From positions 186,001 to 250,000 of the forward strand of contig JAEURJ010000002.1 in assembly GCA_016789305.1 (NCBI GenBank): a DNA stretch of 64,000 nt, in the 5' to 3' direction. Below are positions 28,875 to 36,223 of this stretch, piece after piece. This DNA is from Anaerolineales bacterium (GTDB lineage Bacteria > Chloroflexota > Anaerolineae > Anaerolineales > Villigracilaceae). How positions within the stretch are numbered: position 1 is the stretch's first letter; each line of letters begins with the position of its first letter. A program made the position numbers and the translations under genes. The notes under the pieces were generated by a model. It was given only the letters and a program-made list of their open reading frames with translations, was not told where the DNA came from and made no database searches.

Positions 28875-29789
28875 TTACGTGATGAATGGCGGATCCATGA
28901 ATACATAATTTTCATACTGGCCCAACGGCTTGTCGCTCATGAAATGCTCCAGTAATGGGGAAGTTTGGAAGCCGCGCTGTATCACGTATTCCACGGCGGC
29001 AGTGTTGGTCATTGGGACGGGTATATACATATTTTCCCACACATCGTCAACGTATTTTGTCATCTCACTTTCCACATGCGCAAGGGCCGTGTGGAAGTCG
29101 TTATTGTGCAGCATGGCAATTGGCCCCGCTCTATGGCTCACATAACTGTATCCAACAACTTGTCCATTGCGGCGATAAAAATGACCATGCCGGTTCCCGC
29201 TCAACCAAATATGGTCCGCTTCCCGTGTATATCCTAAAATGATGTGGTCAATGGAGTTCAGGGTGGCTAAATTCTCGGGGGTGGGAGTGAACGGCGCAAT
29301 GGTTAAATCCGTTTCAAAGGGAACCACCTCTGGTTTGCGCGACCAGTCATAGATCGTGAAACGGAATTTCACTCCTGATTTTAAATAACGAGTAACAGCA
29401 CGGACGTCCGAAGTTCCAATGACAATACGGTTATGCACTCCATCCGATGAAAAGGCCGCTTCCAGCAGACGTTTCCCAACTCCTTGCGCCTGCCTGTCGG
29501 GGTGTACAAAGAGTTCTGATAATTGTCGGATGCCGTCCCGGACCATCGAACGGGAGAAACCAATGATCTCTCCTTGATCCTCCGCCACCCAGAAATGGTC
29601 GGCGGTTTGTGCAAAATATTCCGTATACCTTCGGAAATACTCGAAGGCCGGGGAAAGGTCTTCAGGGTTTGGCTTATCTTCCAATGAAGCCTGCCCTGCA
29701 CCTTGATACAAACCGTGAAGAGCAAGCTGGAAAATAACGAAAATGCCAAACAAGTCTTCCTTTGTTCCTGGGCGGATTACGATGGTCAT
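28875..29789 (-). CDS. GNAT N-acetyltransferase with two GNAT-like halves
   Basis: The 304-residue product starts MTIVIRPGTKEDLFGIF. The first half is a GNAT domain with FWVAEDQGEIIGF (strand 4) and LFVHPDRQAQGVGKRLLEAAF, whose Q/RxxGxG loop binds the acetyl-CoA pyrophosphate. The second half repeats a weaker GNAT-like pattern, GHFYRRNGQVVGYSYV. Such tandem proteins acetylate small molecules or peptides. The ATG at 29789 has GAGGAAA 7 nt upstream and replaces the longer frame to 29825. The upstream leader is homologous to that of the acyltransferase at 26067. Confidence 0.82.
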   Translation of the reverse strand: MTIVIRPGTKEDLFGIFVIFQLALHGLYQGAGQASLEDKPNPEDLSPAFEYFRRYTEYFAQTADHFWVAEDQGEIIGFSRSMVRDGIRQLSELFVHPDRQAQGVGKRLLEAAFSSDGVHNRIVIGTSDVRAVTRYLKSGVKFRFTIYDWSRKPEVVPFETDLTIAPFTPTPENLATLNSIDHIILGYTREADHIWLSGNRHGHFYRRNGQVVGYSYVSHRAGPIAMLHNNDFHTALAHVESEMTKYVDDVWENMYIPVPMTNTAAVEYVIQRGFQTSPLLEHFMSDKPLGQYENYVFMDPPFIT

Positions 29790-29822
29790 GTCCGTTTCCT
29801 CTAAAGTTGGTTTAAAATTTGG

Positions 29823-29935
29823 CAAGCCCCAATGGGTTGCGGAGTATCCTGTAAGGCGGATCCTGTTAGCGCTTGGACTCTCCTTGATAGCAGAAAAATC
29901 TCATACCTAACAAATTGCATTACATAGTCCCTTTT
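29823..29935 (-). promoter_or_regulatory. Homologous leader, copy B (upstream of GNAT gene)
   Basis: Blocks shared with copy A, in gene orientation: GGGACTATGTAAT, TTGTTA, GAGATTTTTCTG, CAAGGAGAGTCC, GGATCC and CCGCAACCCATTGG. GGACT at the start could pair with AGTCC; in copy A the partner reads GGATT/AGTCC, which keeps a G-U pair. Whether this is promoter DNA or a structured leader RNA is open. Confidence 0.45.
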
Positions 29936-30028
29936 GTGGCTTTTTCAATGATTTTCAGGCAGTTTCCTGCCTGGCACGACCGTACCTTGAAAGGTTCCTT
30001 TATAACTTCGCGAAGTTCCTTTATTCGG
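29936..30028. other. Intergenic stretch with two small palindromes
   Basis: Part of the 320-bp gap between the GNAT gene and the next gene. It holds a hairpin CAGGCAG-TTTC-CTGCCTG (29956-29973) and the 14-bp palindrome AACTTCGCGAAGTT (30004-30017). No coding frame is convincing. Confidence 0.5.
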
Positions 30029-30095
30029 CGCGGGTCTTACCCTACGGGTACAATGTCGCGTCAGCGCCCTGTGGGTCGACCCCGCCGAAACCGCG
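30029..30095. repeat. 67-bp direct repeat R1, copy a
   Basis: Begins CGCGGGTCTTACCCTACGGG and ends CCGAAACCGCG, so the ends are inverted (CGCGG/CCGCG) and an inner TACCC-TAC-GGGTA can fold. It matches 30511-30577 at 61 of 67 positions by eye. It lies 14 nt past the stop codon of the gene at 30110. Confidence 0.85.
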
Positions 30096-30109
30096 CGAGG
30101 ATAGGCTGA

Positions 30110-30481
30110 TTATTTGTTTCTTTTCAATTTCTTTAATTCCTCTTCGATTTTTTGAATTTGCAAAGCGATCTCTGAAATTCTTCCTTGCGTTTCTTTACTA
30201 TCAGAGCGTCCGTAAAAATAGACAGCCAATCCCCAAACTATGACGCATATACTGACCAATAAAATACAAATGGGGGACTGTAATACTGCCAATAAAAGCA
30301 AAGCGCTTCCTGCCAAGAATAACGACCCGCCAAGGTCTTTTTTCTTATCGAAATCAACAAGCCTATCTTCCAGGCCGTCTATCTCCAATTCGGAAGAATT
30401 CAATTGACTTCTCAGAGCCTTAATTTTTTCAGCAACCTTATTTTGTGAGCTAGAAGATTTTATTTTAGATCGATTTTCCAC
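30110..30481 (-). CDS. Small two-TM protein with flanking coiled coils, unknown function
   Basis: The 123-residue product starts at a GTG (30481) behind GGAG. It has a charged coiled-coil-like lead (SSELEIDGLEDRLVDFDKKK), two adjacent membrane helices (about 50-88) and a coiled-coil tail rich in I/E/L/K (ISEIALQIQKIEEELKKLK). Both ends would face the same side. I recognise no family. The gene lies exactly between the two copies of the 67-bp repeat R1, like a cassette. Confidence 0.65.
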   Translation of the reverse strand: MENRSKIKSSSSQNKVAEKIKALRSQLNSSELEIDGLEDRLVDFDKKKDLGGSLFLAGSALLLLAVLQSPICILLVSICVIVWGLAVYFYGRSDSKETQGRISEIALQIQKIEEELKKLKRNK

Positions 30482-30510
30482 ATGCTATCTCCAATATTTC
30501 ACTTGTTCTG

Positions 30511-30577
30511 CGCGGGTCTTACCCTACGGGTACAATGTCGCGTCAGTACCTTGTGGGCCGACCACACCGAAACCGCG
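30511..30577. repeat. 67-bp direct repeat R1, copy b
   Basis: Same orientation as copy a, six substitutions. It lies 2 nt past the stop codon of the DHFR-like gene at 30580. Confidence 0.85.
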
Positions 30578-30579
30578 AC

Positions 30580-31122
30580 TTATTTCCTATAATGCAACGC
30601 AACAACTCCCGAGCGGAACGTTTTCGACTCGACAAGTTTTAATATGGAGTTCACGCCCGTTTCGAACAAGCGCGGACCTTCCCCCGCGATGACCGGATGA
30701 ACAGCAAAATAATACTCGTCGATGAGATCCCAACTTGCTGCTTGGGATGCGATCTTCAGGCTGCCGAGGGCAATATTTTTCCCTGGCTGTCCCTTTAACT
30801 TTATGATCTCTTCGCGAAGATTGGAGTGCCGGAGTGTCGTATTGTTCCACTCCACGCTCTGCATTGTCGTTGAAAAGACGATCTTTGGAATGGCATCGAA
30901 TACGCGTGCGAATTCGTTGATCACTGCCGTTTCCGATTGATTCACTGCCACGTCGTGCCAGAACGGATACATCAGGTGATACGTATCCCGTCCGCAAATG
31001 TGAACGTCCGAATCACGCAGGAGCGCGGTGAAGTATGCGTGCAGTTCGTCGTCGGCGATCCCTGATTCGTGGCCGCAGTAGCCGTCTATTGTGATGTTGA
31101 TCCCAAAAGTAACTTTTCTCAT
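30580..31122 (-). CDS. Dihydrofolate-reductase-like (RibD C-terminal fold) protein
   Basis: The 180-residue product starts MRKVTFGINITIDGYCGHE, the typical opening of the DHFR-like/RibD C-terminal family, followed by DVHICGRDTYHLM (nucleotide-binding turn), PKIVFSTT, PGKNIALGSLKIASQA and IDEYYFAVHPVIAGEGPRLF. Members are NADPH-dependent reductases of pterin- or pyrimidine-like substrates, but most short ones are uncharacterised. The ATG at 31122 has GAAGGA upstream; the frame start at 31140 is less likely. Repeat R1b begins 2 nt after the stop. Confidence 0.82.
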   Translation of the reverse strand: MRKVTFGINITIDGYCGHESGIADDELHAYFTALLRDSDVHICGRDTYHLMYPFWHDVAVNQSETAVINEFARVFDAIPKIVFSTTMQSVEWNNTTLRHSNLREEIIKLKGQPGKNIALGSLKIASQAASWDLIDEYYFAVHPVIAGEGPRLFETGVNSILKLVESKTFRSGVVALHYRK

Positions 31123-31176
31123 TTGTCCTTCTTCTGACATTTTTTTGATCCTTTAGTAACACCCAGACTTGGCTGG

Positions 31177-31208
31177 TCTCACGGCTCGGTCACAGACCTT
31201 CGCCGAGC
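31177..31208. repeat. Half unit of repeat R2 with hairpin
   Basis: TCTCACGGCTCGGTCACAGA followed by CCTTCGCCGAGC. GCTCGG (31184-31189) pairs with CCGAGC (31203-31208). It repeats the right half of R2 44 nt further on. Confidence 0.7.
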
Positions 31209-31220
31209 AAGAGTCTTCGC

Positions 31221-31282
31221 CTCCACTGAAATCGTGTTTGAAACCTGTCAACTCTCACGGCTTGGTCACAGACCTTTGCCGG
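31221..31282. repeat. 62-bp direct repeat R2, copy a
   Basis: Begins CTCCACTGAA and ends ACCTTTGCCGG. It matches 31662-31723 at 56 of 62 positions by eye. The stop codon and last residues (SGKGL) of the gene at 31266 lie inside it. Confidence 0.85.
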
Positions 31283-31607
31283 ACATATGTTTGGTTTCTT
31301 GAGGAAAAAGGGCGAAAAGCAAAGAGACCCAAGCTAAAATTCCGAACACGTCTGCGATCCAATGGAATGTTTCTGGATTATATCCCTGCCCTAGCAGAGA
31401 ATAAAAAGCGCCAAAGAATACTAAAATATTTCCAATGGATAATAAAAGGAATGTTATAAATGTAAATAGAATGAGTAAAGACTTTCTTGGGTTTTTCTTG
31501 AAATGTAAAACAGATAGGATGATGCCAATACAAAAAACCAGCCAATCTCCGATTATAGAAGGATTCTCAGTGATGAATAACCAAAGGTCAATTTTCATTT
31601 CTCCCAT
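31266..31607 (-). CDS. Small three-TM protein, unknown function
   Basis: The 113-residue product has three hydrophobic helices (about 17-35, 45-68 and 85-102). The C-terminus MSGKGL is encoded by repeat R2a, so the repeat supplies the stop codon. An AGGAG lies 10 nt before the ATG. I recognise no family. The gene lies between the two direct copies of R2, and all neighbours run in the same direction. Confidence 0.6.
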   Translation of the reverse strand: MGEMKIDLWLFITENPSIIGDWLVFCIGIILSVLHFKKNPRKSLLILFTFITFLLLSIGNILVFFGAFYSLLGQGYNPETFHWIADVFGILAWVSLLFALFPQETKHMSGKGL

Positions 31608-31661
31608 TTAAGGTATTCTCCTAATATGTAAATTTGGTTGCCTTGTTCGATGGACTTTCAA

Positions 31662-31723
31662 CTCCACTGAAGCCGTGTTTGAAACCTGTCAGTTCTCACG
31701 GCTCGGTCACAAACCTTTGCCGG
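31662..31723. repeat. 62-bp direct repeat R2, copy b
   Basis: Same orientation as copy a with six transitions. It begins 8 nt past the stop codon of the gene at 31732. Confidence 0.85.
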
Positions 31724-31731
31724 GTGAGGTT

Positions 31732-32364
31732 TTAATTCTCTTGTAGCGATGATAATGTCAACAGCAATGATAAAGTTGCGCCGGTGAATATACCAATAAT
31801 AAGCCCTGCAACAATAATTGGAATTGAATATTCTTTAAGAATCATTAGAAAAGTGTAGCCAACTGGAACCCAACTTAGTATTGCAAAGCTACCTATGATA
31901 CAGGCTGCAATCCACCAATAAGATTTCACAAGATATTGCCTTAACACAATCCACTGAGAAACACCGATAATCATTCCTCCTAACAGTTGAGGTATGCCCC
32001 ATTGCCAGCCAAGCATTTCTAGCCCTTCTGCCGCAGCAAACCCAAAGCTCCAGCCTAGTACATTGGCGAGAATCCAACCGTTCCATTGTAATTTGTGTTT
32101 TTGTAGCACAAGCTTTTCAAGAAATCCAGTTAGAATACCGATGGATAAACCAATGAAAACCATTCGCTGAACGGGGTCGTCAACCAGACTGAAGATATGT
32201 AAACCTGGTGGATCTTGATAGGGGTAAAAAAATGGATACAGAAAATCGTATAAAAATTTTCCAAGTAGAACACCTCCAAATATCGAAAATATATTGGCTA
32301 CCACCCAAAAAAGGCTTATTGTCGAACTGCTTGGTAGCTTTTCAATATTCGCGGTTGTATCCAT
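31732..32364 (-). CDS. Multi-pass membrane protein, unknown function
   Basis: The 210-residue product (from MDTTANIEKL) has about six membrane helices with many Gly and Trp residues, including GWILANVLGWSFGFAAAEGLE and QLLGGMIIGVSQWIVLRQYL. The latter motif recurs, as I recall, in a family of uncharacterised Chloroflexota and cyanobacterial membrane proteins. A longer frame to 32406 would need a TTG start and is less likely. It is the most upstream member of the run of genes that each carry a repeat just behind the stop. Confidence 0.6.
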   Translation of the reverse strand: MDTTANIEKLPSSSTISLFWVVANIFSIFGGVLLGKFLYDFLYPFFYPYQDPPGLHIFSLVDDPVQRMVFIGLSIGILTGFLEKLVLQKHKLQWNGWILANVLGWSFGFAAAEGLEMLGWQWGIPQLLGGMIIGVSQWIVLRQYLVKSYWWIAACIIGSFAILSWVPVGYTFLMILKEYSIPIIVAGLIIGIFTGATLSLLLTLSSLQEN

Positions 32365-32452
32365 AAAACCAGCTTTGGAATTTATTTTAAATTTACTATT
32401 GTGCAAGAAATGTCCAACTATGTTTATACAGATTCCTTCTGGGTAAGTTCAG

Positions 32453-32493
32453 TCCAGGGTGTTATGGAGAAGGTTTCTACATAACACCCTGGA
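32453..32493 (-). terminator. Hairpin after the C69 dipeptidase gene
   Basis: A perfect 14-bp stem, TCCAGGGTGTTATG (32453-32466) with CATAACACCCTGGA (32480-32493), 13 nt past the stop. No T run follows, so termination is likely but not proven. Confidence 0.6.
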
Positions 32494-32506
32494 TACTCAT
32501 TGGTAA

Positions 32507-33835
32507 TTATGCCTCCACTACCAGGTTTGCCTTCTTATTAAATCCATTCCATGCGAGGGTGGAGAAGAATTTCTTTTTGGCAGGCACGGCTTCCACGCGT
32601 TTGAGCCATTCGGTTTCGGCGGCGAGGGCTTCGGCGATGCATTGATTCGTGAAATCCCCGCGCTGTTTGGCGGAGGCGTTGGAATTATGCAGGCTCAATG
32701 CGCCTTCGACGAATTTCTTTTCCAGCGCGTCGCGGTCGGCGGCGTAGGTCTTGATCCGCTCGGGATAGTTTTCCAGCGTGGCGCGGTGCAGTTTTTCGTG
32801 CAGCCAGTAGTGGGAAGAGTCCGCTTGATGGGTGGGAGCAGGCCCGAGGTTAAGATTCGAAGTGGCGTCCATCCAGAAGGGTTTGAAGATGCTCGTGCAT
32901 GGGGCAGAGCTGTTCGTGGCGAAAATGATCGGGTTGCTTTTATCCAAATACGTGACCATCGATGCCGTGCTCTGGCTCACGCGGATCGGACCGAAACCTG
33001 CATGCATACACACATCCACATCGGTGATGCTGTGCTGCGGATCGAAATGCTCGTCGTTGTGGTGACGAAGTTGGGCCATCATCGATTGAATGCTGACCTT
33101 GCCCTTTTGCTGATCGAGCGAGGTGATGGTGGTTTCGCGGCGGCTGCGGCCCTTGCCGAAATTGGTAAAGAGAAAATCAGAATAATCGCGCGCGAGGTTG
33201 AACGCGCCCGAGGTCTTGGTGAAGCCCTTCTTGACTGCAAGATCAACGAGCCCGGGCGAAGCCATATCGTATTGATTGCCGAGCGTGAGGCAGTTGGAGA
33301 TCGAATACACATCCTGTACCTGACGCGCTGCCCATTGTTTGTCCACCGTTTCAAGCACCCAGGCATCGTCGGCATTCGCGATCAAAAAGCTGTTGTGATA
33401 ATAGAGTTCTTCGCCGTACGTGCAGTTTCCGCCCTGACCGAATTTCTCCAGCAGATCGATGATGACCTGCACCGCTTCCTTCGGCGCTGTGGCTCGCTCC
33501 AACGCTGCGCGCAGCATATCCATCCCGAGGAGCGCGGGCTTCTTGTTGGCGGGGATCTTCGAGAAGATGGCCTCGTTGCCGATCACCAGTCCGTGCTCGT
33601 TGACGCCCATCTCCGCGCCCCACATCCAGAACGGTTTGGAGAGCAAAACGGCATGGGTCTTCTCGACCTGTGGAATTTCAATATACGTGCATTTGAGTGG
33701 GGAGCCTGCCTTGTGTGTGGCGGCGGGAAAATAAACCATCGACTGTCCCTCGTTGGGCGGTCGGTCCGAATTTTTTCCGAAGACGGCAATACCATTGGTT
33801 GCGGCGAGTTTGGTTGCAATGAGCGTATCACACAT
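32507..33835 (-). CDS. C69-family dipeptidase / secernin-like Ntn hydrolase
   Basis: The 442-residue product begins MCDTLIATKLAATNGIAVFGKNSDR. Cys2 directly after Met is the N-terminal nucleophile of peptidase family C69 (U34), followed by the conserved KNSDR and NEHGLVIGNEA (about 80-90). The length fits dipeptidase A and secernin relatives. Such enzymes cleave dipeptides or amide bonds after removal of Met1. There is no signal peptide, so it acts in the cytosol. A long frame on the opposite strand (32642-33850) is a shadow caused by codon bias. The upstream sequence TATAAA-GGTGCCCC-ATG leaves either a short AAAGG ribosome site or a leaderless start. Confidence 0.85.
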   Translation of the reverse strand: MCDTLIATKLAATNGIAVFGKNSDRPPNEGQSMVYFPAATHKAGSPLKCTYIEIPQVEKTHAVLLSKPFWMWGAEMGVNEHGLVIGNEAIFSKIPANKKPALLGMDMLRAALERATAPKEAVQVIIDLLEKFGQGGNCTYGEELYYHNSFLIANADDAWVLETVDKQWAARQVQDVYSISNCLTLGNQYDMASPGLVDLAVKKGFTKTSGAFNLARDYSDFLFTNFGKGRSRRETTITSLDQQKGKVSIQSMMAQLRHHNDEHFDPQHSITDVDVCMHAGFGPIRVSQSTASMVTYLDKSNPIIFATNSSAPCTSIFKPFWMDATSNLNLGPAPTHQADSSHYWLHEKLHRATLENYPERIKTYAADRDALEKKFVEGALSLHNSNASAKQRGDFTNQCIAEALAAETEWLKRVEAVPAKKKFFSTLAWNGFNKKANLVVEA

Positions 33836-33897
33836 GGGGCACCTTTATAGTTTTATGTTTTTTATAACCCTAATCGATTTTCGAAGTATAGCATATT

Positions 33898-33941
33898 AAG
33901 AATTAAGAATGCCCGGCGGTAGCCGGGCATTCTTAATTCTT
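33898..33941 (-). terminator. Strong hairpin terminator after the SH3 lipoprotein gene
   Basis: A perfect 20-bp stem (33898-33917 with 33922-33941) and a 4-nt loop; the core is GCCCGGC-GGTA-GCCGGGC. It begins 11 nt past the stop at 33953. Confidence 0.85.
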
Positions 33942-33952
33942 TGAAGTTGTTA

Positions 33953-34552
33953 TTATGGATTTGGAAACTGTAATGTGAAAGCTGGGAAGATAAAGCCCAA
34001 AGTAGGAGTGGAGCTTGGGATGATAAAGATCGGCGGCAGGATGATGATGCCACCCCAGGTGGGCGTTGAGGAAGGTACCAGTGTGGCCGTAGGTGGAAGT
34101 GTGGAAGTAAAACTTGGCGGGACCGGCGTGGGCGGTGCGGCAATGATCGCCAGGGTGTCGGGGATACAAGTTGCTGTGGTGATGCTGCCGGCGATCCAGC
34201 CATGACCGTTTGGCCCGGCGGGGAATTGAATGTACCACCAGGTGCCGTCGGAGTTTTTGCCGTCCACGGTGGCTGTGCTGCCCAGGGTAAGTTGACCGAG
34301 AATGCCATACACCTGGCCCGGTCCGCCGCGCACATTCGAATCAGTGGTCGTCACGATCTGCGGTGTGCAGGCTGTGGGGGGAACGCCGGTGACGGTGGGC
34401 GTGATCGTTTCAGTTGCGGTAGGTGATGGGGAGCCGTCGCCGTTGCCGGCTCCGGGCACGGGCGACTCAGTGGGTGAACCACTGGGTAAATTACAAGCTA
34501 GTGCAATGGAAAATATCAGAACGAGCACGATCAGGCGTTGAATCTTATTCAT
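33953..34552 (-). CDS. Lipoprotein with bacterial SH3 domain
   Basis: The 199-residue product starts MNKIQRLIVLVLIFSIALAC, a lipoprotein signal peptide with lipobox IALAC (Cys20). A Pro/Thr/Ser-rich stretch follows, then an SH3b-like domain (about 61-125) with SNVRGGPGQVYGILGQL, GTWWYIQF and HGWIAGSI, typical of type-3 SH3 modules that bind wall peptides. A second Pro/Thr/Ile-rich stretch ends the protein. It would sit on the outer face of the membrane. AGGAGA precedes the ATG at 34552; the longer frame to 34582 is not needed. Confidence 0.85.
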   Translation of the reverse strand: MNKIQRLIVLVLIFSIALACNLPSGSPTESPVPGAGNGDGSPSPTATETITPTVTGVPPTACTPQIVTTTDSNVRGGPGQVYGILGQLTLGSTATVDGKNSDGTWWYIQFPAGPNGHGWIAGSITTATCIPDTLAIIAAPPTPVPPSFTSTLPPTATLVPSSTPTWGGIIILPPIFIIPSSTPTLGFIFPAFTLQFPNP

Positions 34553-34606
34553 GAAATTCTCTCCTCTTCTCTGTATGAACAAATTATAGGGATTTTGTGA
34601 AAATAA

Positions 34607-35347
34607 TCAATCCCACCGTTTGTCCCAGTGGGTGATCAGCATGTTCACGCGCAGCCGCAGGCGTGCATCGGCATTGGCCGAGGCCCACATCGAACTGGCC
34701 TTCTGATACACATGCTCCTCCATTTTTTCAAAATCCTCCCATTCTTCATCCATAAACTCCTTCATTTCCGAAGGCGTATCCCAATAATAAAAGAAGGGAA
34801 ATTCCTTTTCCTCTTTTTTGACGTACCAGCCGTTGGCCTGTGCCTGTCGCATGGCATGGAACGCCGCTTCGTCATCCGCCACCGCCACGGGCAGGTCGCT
34901 CAACCTACCCGCAGCCTGCCAGCCCGCCGAGGAAACCACCTCCACCGACCAATTCGCCTCCACGGGTCGCAGGTCAATGAGGATGCCGTTCGGCTTGAGC
35001 ACCCTTCGAATTTCATCCAGAGCATGGACCATGCTCTCATGTTCCATGCATCAGAGGGACCACGCGAGGATGGCGATGTCGAATGTCTCTTTCGAAAAGG
35101 GGATGTTGCTTGCACTTGCGTTCGCAAAGTGAACGTGTTTTTGCAGGTCGTGGGGAGATTCCGCCCGGGCGACGCGCAAGGCATCGTGGTCCGGGTCAAA
35201 GCCTACGGTCAAGGAAGATGCGCCTGCGTATTTCCAGGTCAGGCGGCCTTCACCGCATCCCACTTCAAGGACGCGTTTCTCTTTAAGATCCGCGAATTGG
35301 TGCAGATACTTTTTCTCATTTCCTTCAGGATCTTTTTGCAGGCTCAT
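34607..35347 (-). CDS. Class I SAM methyltransferase interrupted by an in-frame UGA (35051-35053)
   Basis: The first 98 codons (35347 down to 35054) encode RVLEVGCGEGRLTWKYAGA (SAM motif I), VGFDPDHDAL (motif II) and FDIAILAWSL, then TGA. Without a shift the same frame goes on CMEHESMVHALDEIRRVLKPNGIL, the usual motif-III continuation, for 147 more codons. The two halves therefore make one complete Methyltransf_11-type protein of 246 residues if the UGA is read. Options are a selenocysteine codon (a perfect hairpin starts 13 nt after the UGA), a recent nonsense mutation, or a base error. Many relatives, as I recall, have Cys near this site. The gene follows a DUF1801 gene without a gap. The substrate is unknown. 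Confidence 0.75.
35019..35037 (-). promoter_or_regulatory. Hairpin just 3' of the in-frame UGA, SECIS-like position
   Basis: AGAGCATGGTCCATGCTCT in gene orientation, a perfect 9+1+9 palindrome giving a 7-8 bp stem with a GUC or GGUCC loop. It starts 13 nt past the UGA and its loop lies about 21-25 nt past it. A G opens the loop, as in bacterial SECIS elements. It may be coincidental. Confidence 0.35.
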
Positions 35348-35770
35348 TTATTTGTTAAGCTTCTTCATTGTTTTTACAGATTCAGTGACCAGTTTTTTCA
35401 AAACTGTTTTATCCACATCGTCCAGTTTTTTGATATACAAACACCCCACACTGGTTTTGTATTTGCCAAGCTTTTTGAGCAGGTCCTTGTGAAGGTCAAA
35501 CCCGCCCATGAGGTACAGCGTCATGTTTTGTTTGCGGGGAGAGAAGCCGGTTAACATCCAGTCGCCTTCGCGTCCGCTGGCGCCTTTGTAGTGATAGCTC
35601 CCAAAGCCGACAATGCTCGCACCCCACATCCTGGGTGTTTCCTTCGTCACTTGTTTCATCATTTTAAGGATCTCGAAACAATCCGCGCGTTTTTGTTCGT
35701 CTTCAACAGAATTGAGAAAGCCTTCCACACTTGCAGTGTTGACCTTGGTTTTTAATTCTGTCTTAGCCAT
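35348..35770 (-). CDS. DUF1801 protein, tandem paralogue 3
   Basis: The 140-residue product starts MAKTELKTKVNTASVEGFL and contains KRADCFEILKMMKQVT, PRMWGASIVGFGSYHYKG, GDWMLTGFSPRKQNMTLYL and CLYIKKLDDVD, the signature blocks of DUF1801 (YdhG/YjbR-like fold). The function of the family is not established. The ATG lies inside the last codons of the previous paralogue behind GGAGG, so translation is coupled. It is the third of three adjacent paralogues and is followed at once by the UGA-interrupted methyltransferase. Confidence 0.85.
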   Translation of the reverse strand: MAKTELKTKVNTASVEGFLNSVEDEQKRADCFEILKMMKQVTKETPRMWGASIVGFGSYHYKGASGREGDWMLTGFSPRKQNMTLYLMGGFDLHKDLLKKLGKYKTSVGCLYIKKLDDVDKTVLKKLVTESVKTMKKLNK

Positions 35771-36197
35771 CAACGCCTCCGAATTTTGACAGATCTGCTT
35801 TCGCTGCCTGGTTGATCAATTCCTGCAATACTTTTGTGTCGACATCGGCAAGTTTCTTGATGTATAAACACGCCTTGCTTGTTTTGAATTTACCAAGTTT
35901 CCTTAACAATGGATTGCCTTCAACCGCTTGCATAATATACAACGTGATGTTTTGCTTGCGGGGGGAGAAGCCGATCCTGCACATATCGCCTTCATGTCCG
36001 CTGGCATATATATAATGATATTCTCCAAAGCCCACGATGCTGGATCCCCACATTTTTGGTTTTTGTTTGGTGGCTTTCTCCATCATCTTAGCGATTTCAA
36101 AGCAATCTTTTCTTTTTTGTTCATCTTCAATGAAGTTAAGAAAATCGTCCACGCTTGCATCGTTCTTTTTCGTTTTGAGTTCGGTACTTTTTGCCAT
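35763..36197 (-). CDS. DUF1801 protein, tandem paralogue 2
   Basis: The 144-residue product (MAKSTELKTKKNDASVDDFL) shares all DUF1801 blocks with its neighbours: KRKDCFEIAKMMEKAT, PKMWGSSIVGFGEYHYIY, GDMCRIGFSPRKQNITLYI and CLYIKKLADVD. It carries an extra Cys in GDMCRIGF. GGAGG precedes the ATG. It overlaps the next paralogue by 8 nt and follows the first after 26 nt. Confidence 0.85.
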   Translation of the reverse strand: MAKSTELKTKKNDASVDDFLNFIEDEQKRKDCFEIAKMMEKATKQKPKMWGSSIVGFGEYHYIYASGHEGDMCRIGFSPRKQNITLYIMQAVEGNPLLRKLGKFKTSKACLYIKKLADVDTKVLQELINQAAKADLSKFGGVDG

Positions 36198-36223
36198 GCC
36201 AGCCTCCGGTTCTCAAGGATTGT

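Noticed and set aside
30029..31723. Integron cassette array with attC sites
   Set aside because: Gene order and repeat position fit, but neither the GTTRRRY/RYYYAAC ends nor an integrase gene is present, so I call it only cassette-like.
32642..33850. 402-codon frame on the plus strand
   Set aside because: Antisense shadow of the C69 dipeptidase, whose motifs and N-terminal Cys are clear; the frame has no family pattern or ribosome site.
34607..35347. Frameshifted methyltransferase or two separate genes
   Set aside because: Both parts are in the same frame with only a UGA between, so neither a frameshift nor an independent second start is needed.
34628..35554. 308-codon frame on the plus strand
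   Set aside because: Antisense to the methyltransferase and a DUF1801 gene; low-complexity His/Phe-rich product typical of a reverse-strand shadow.
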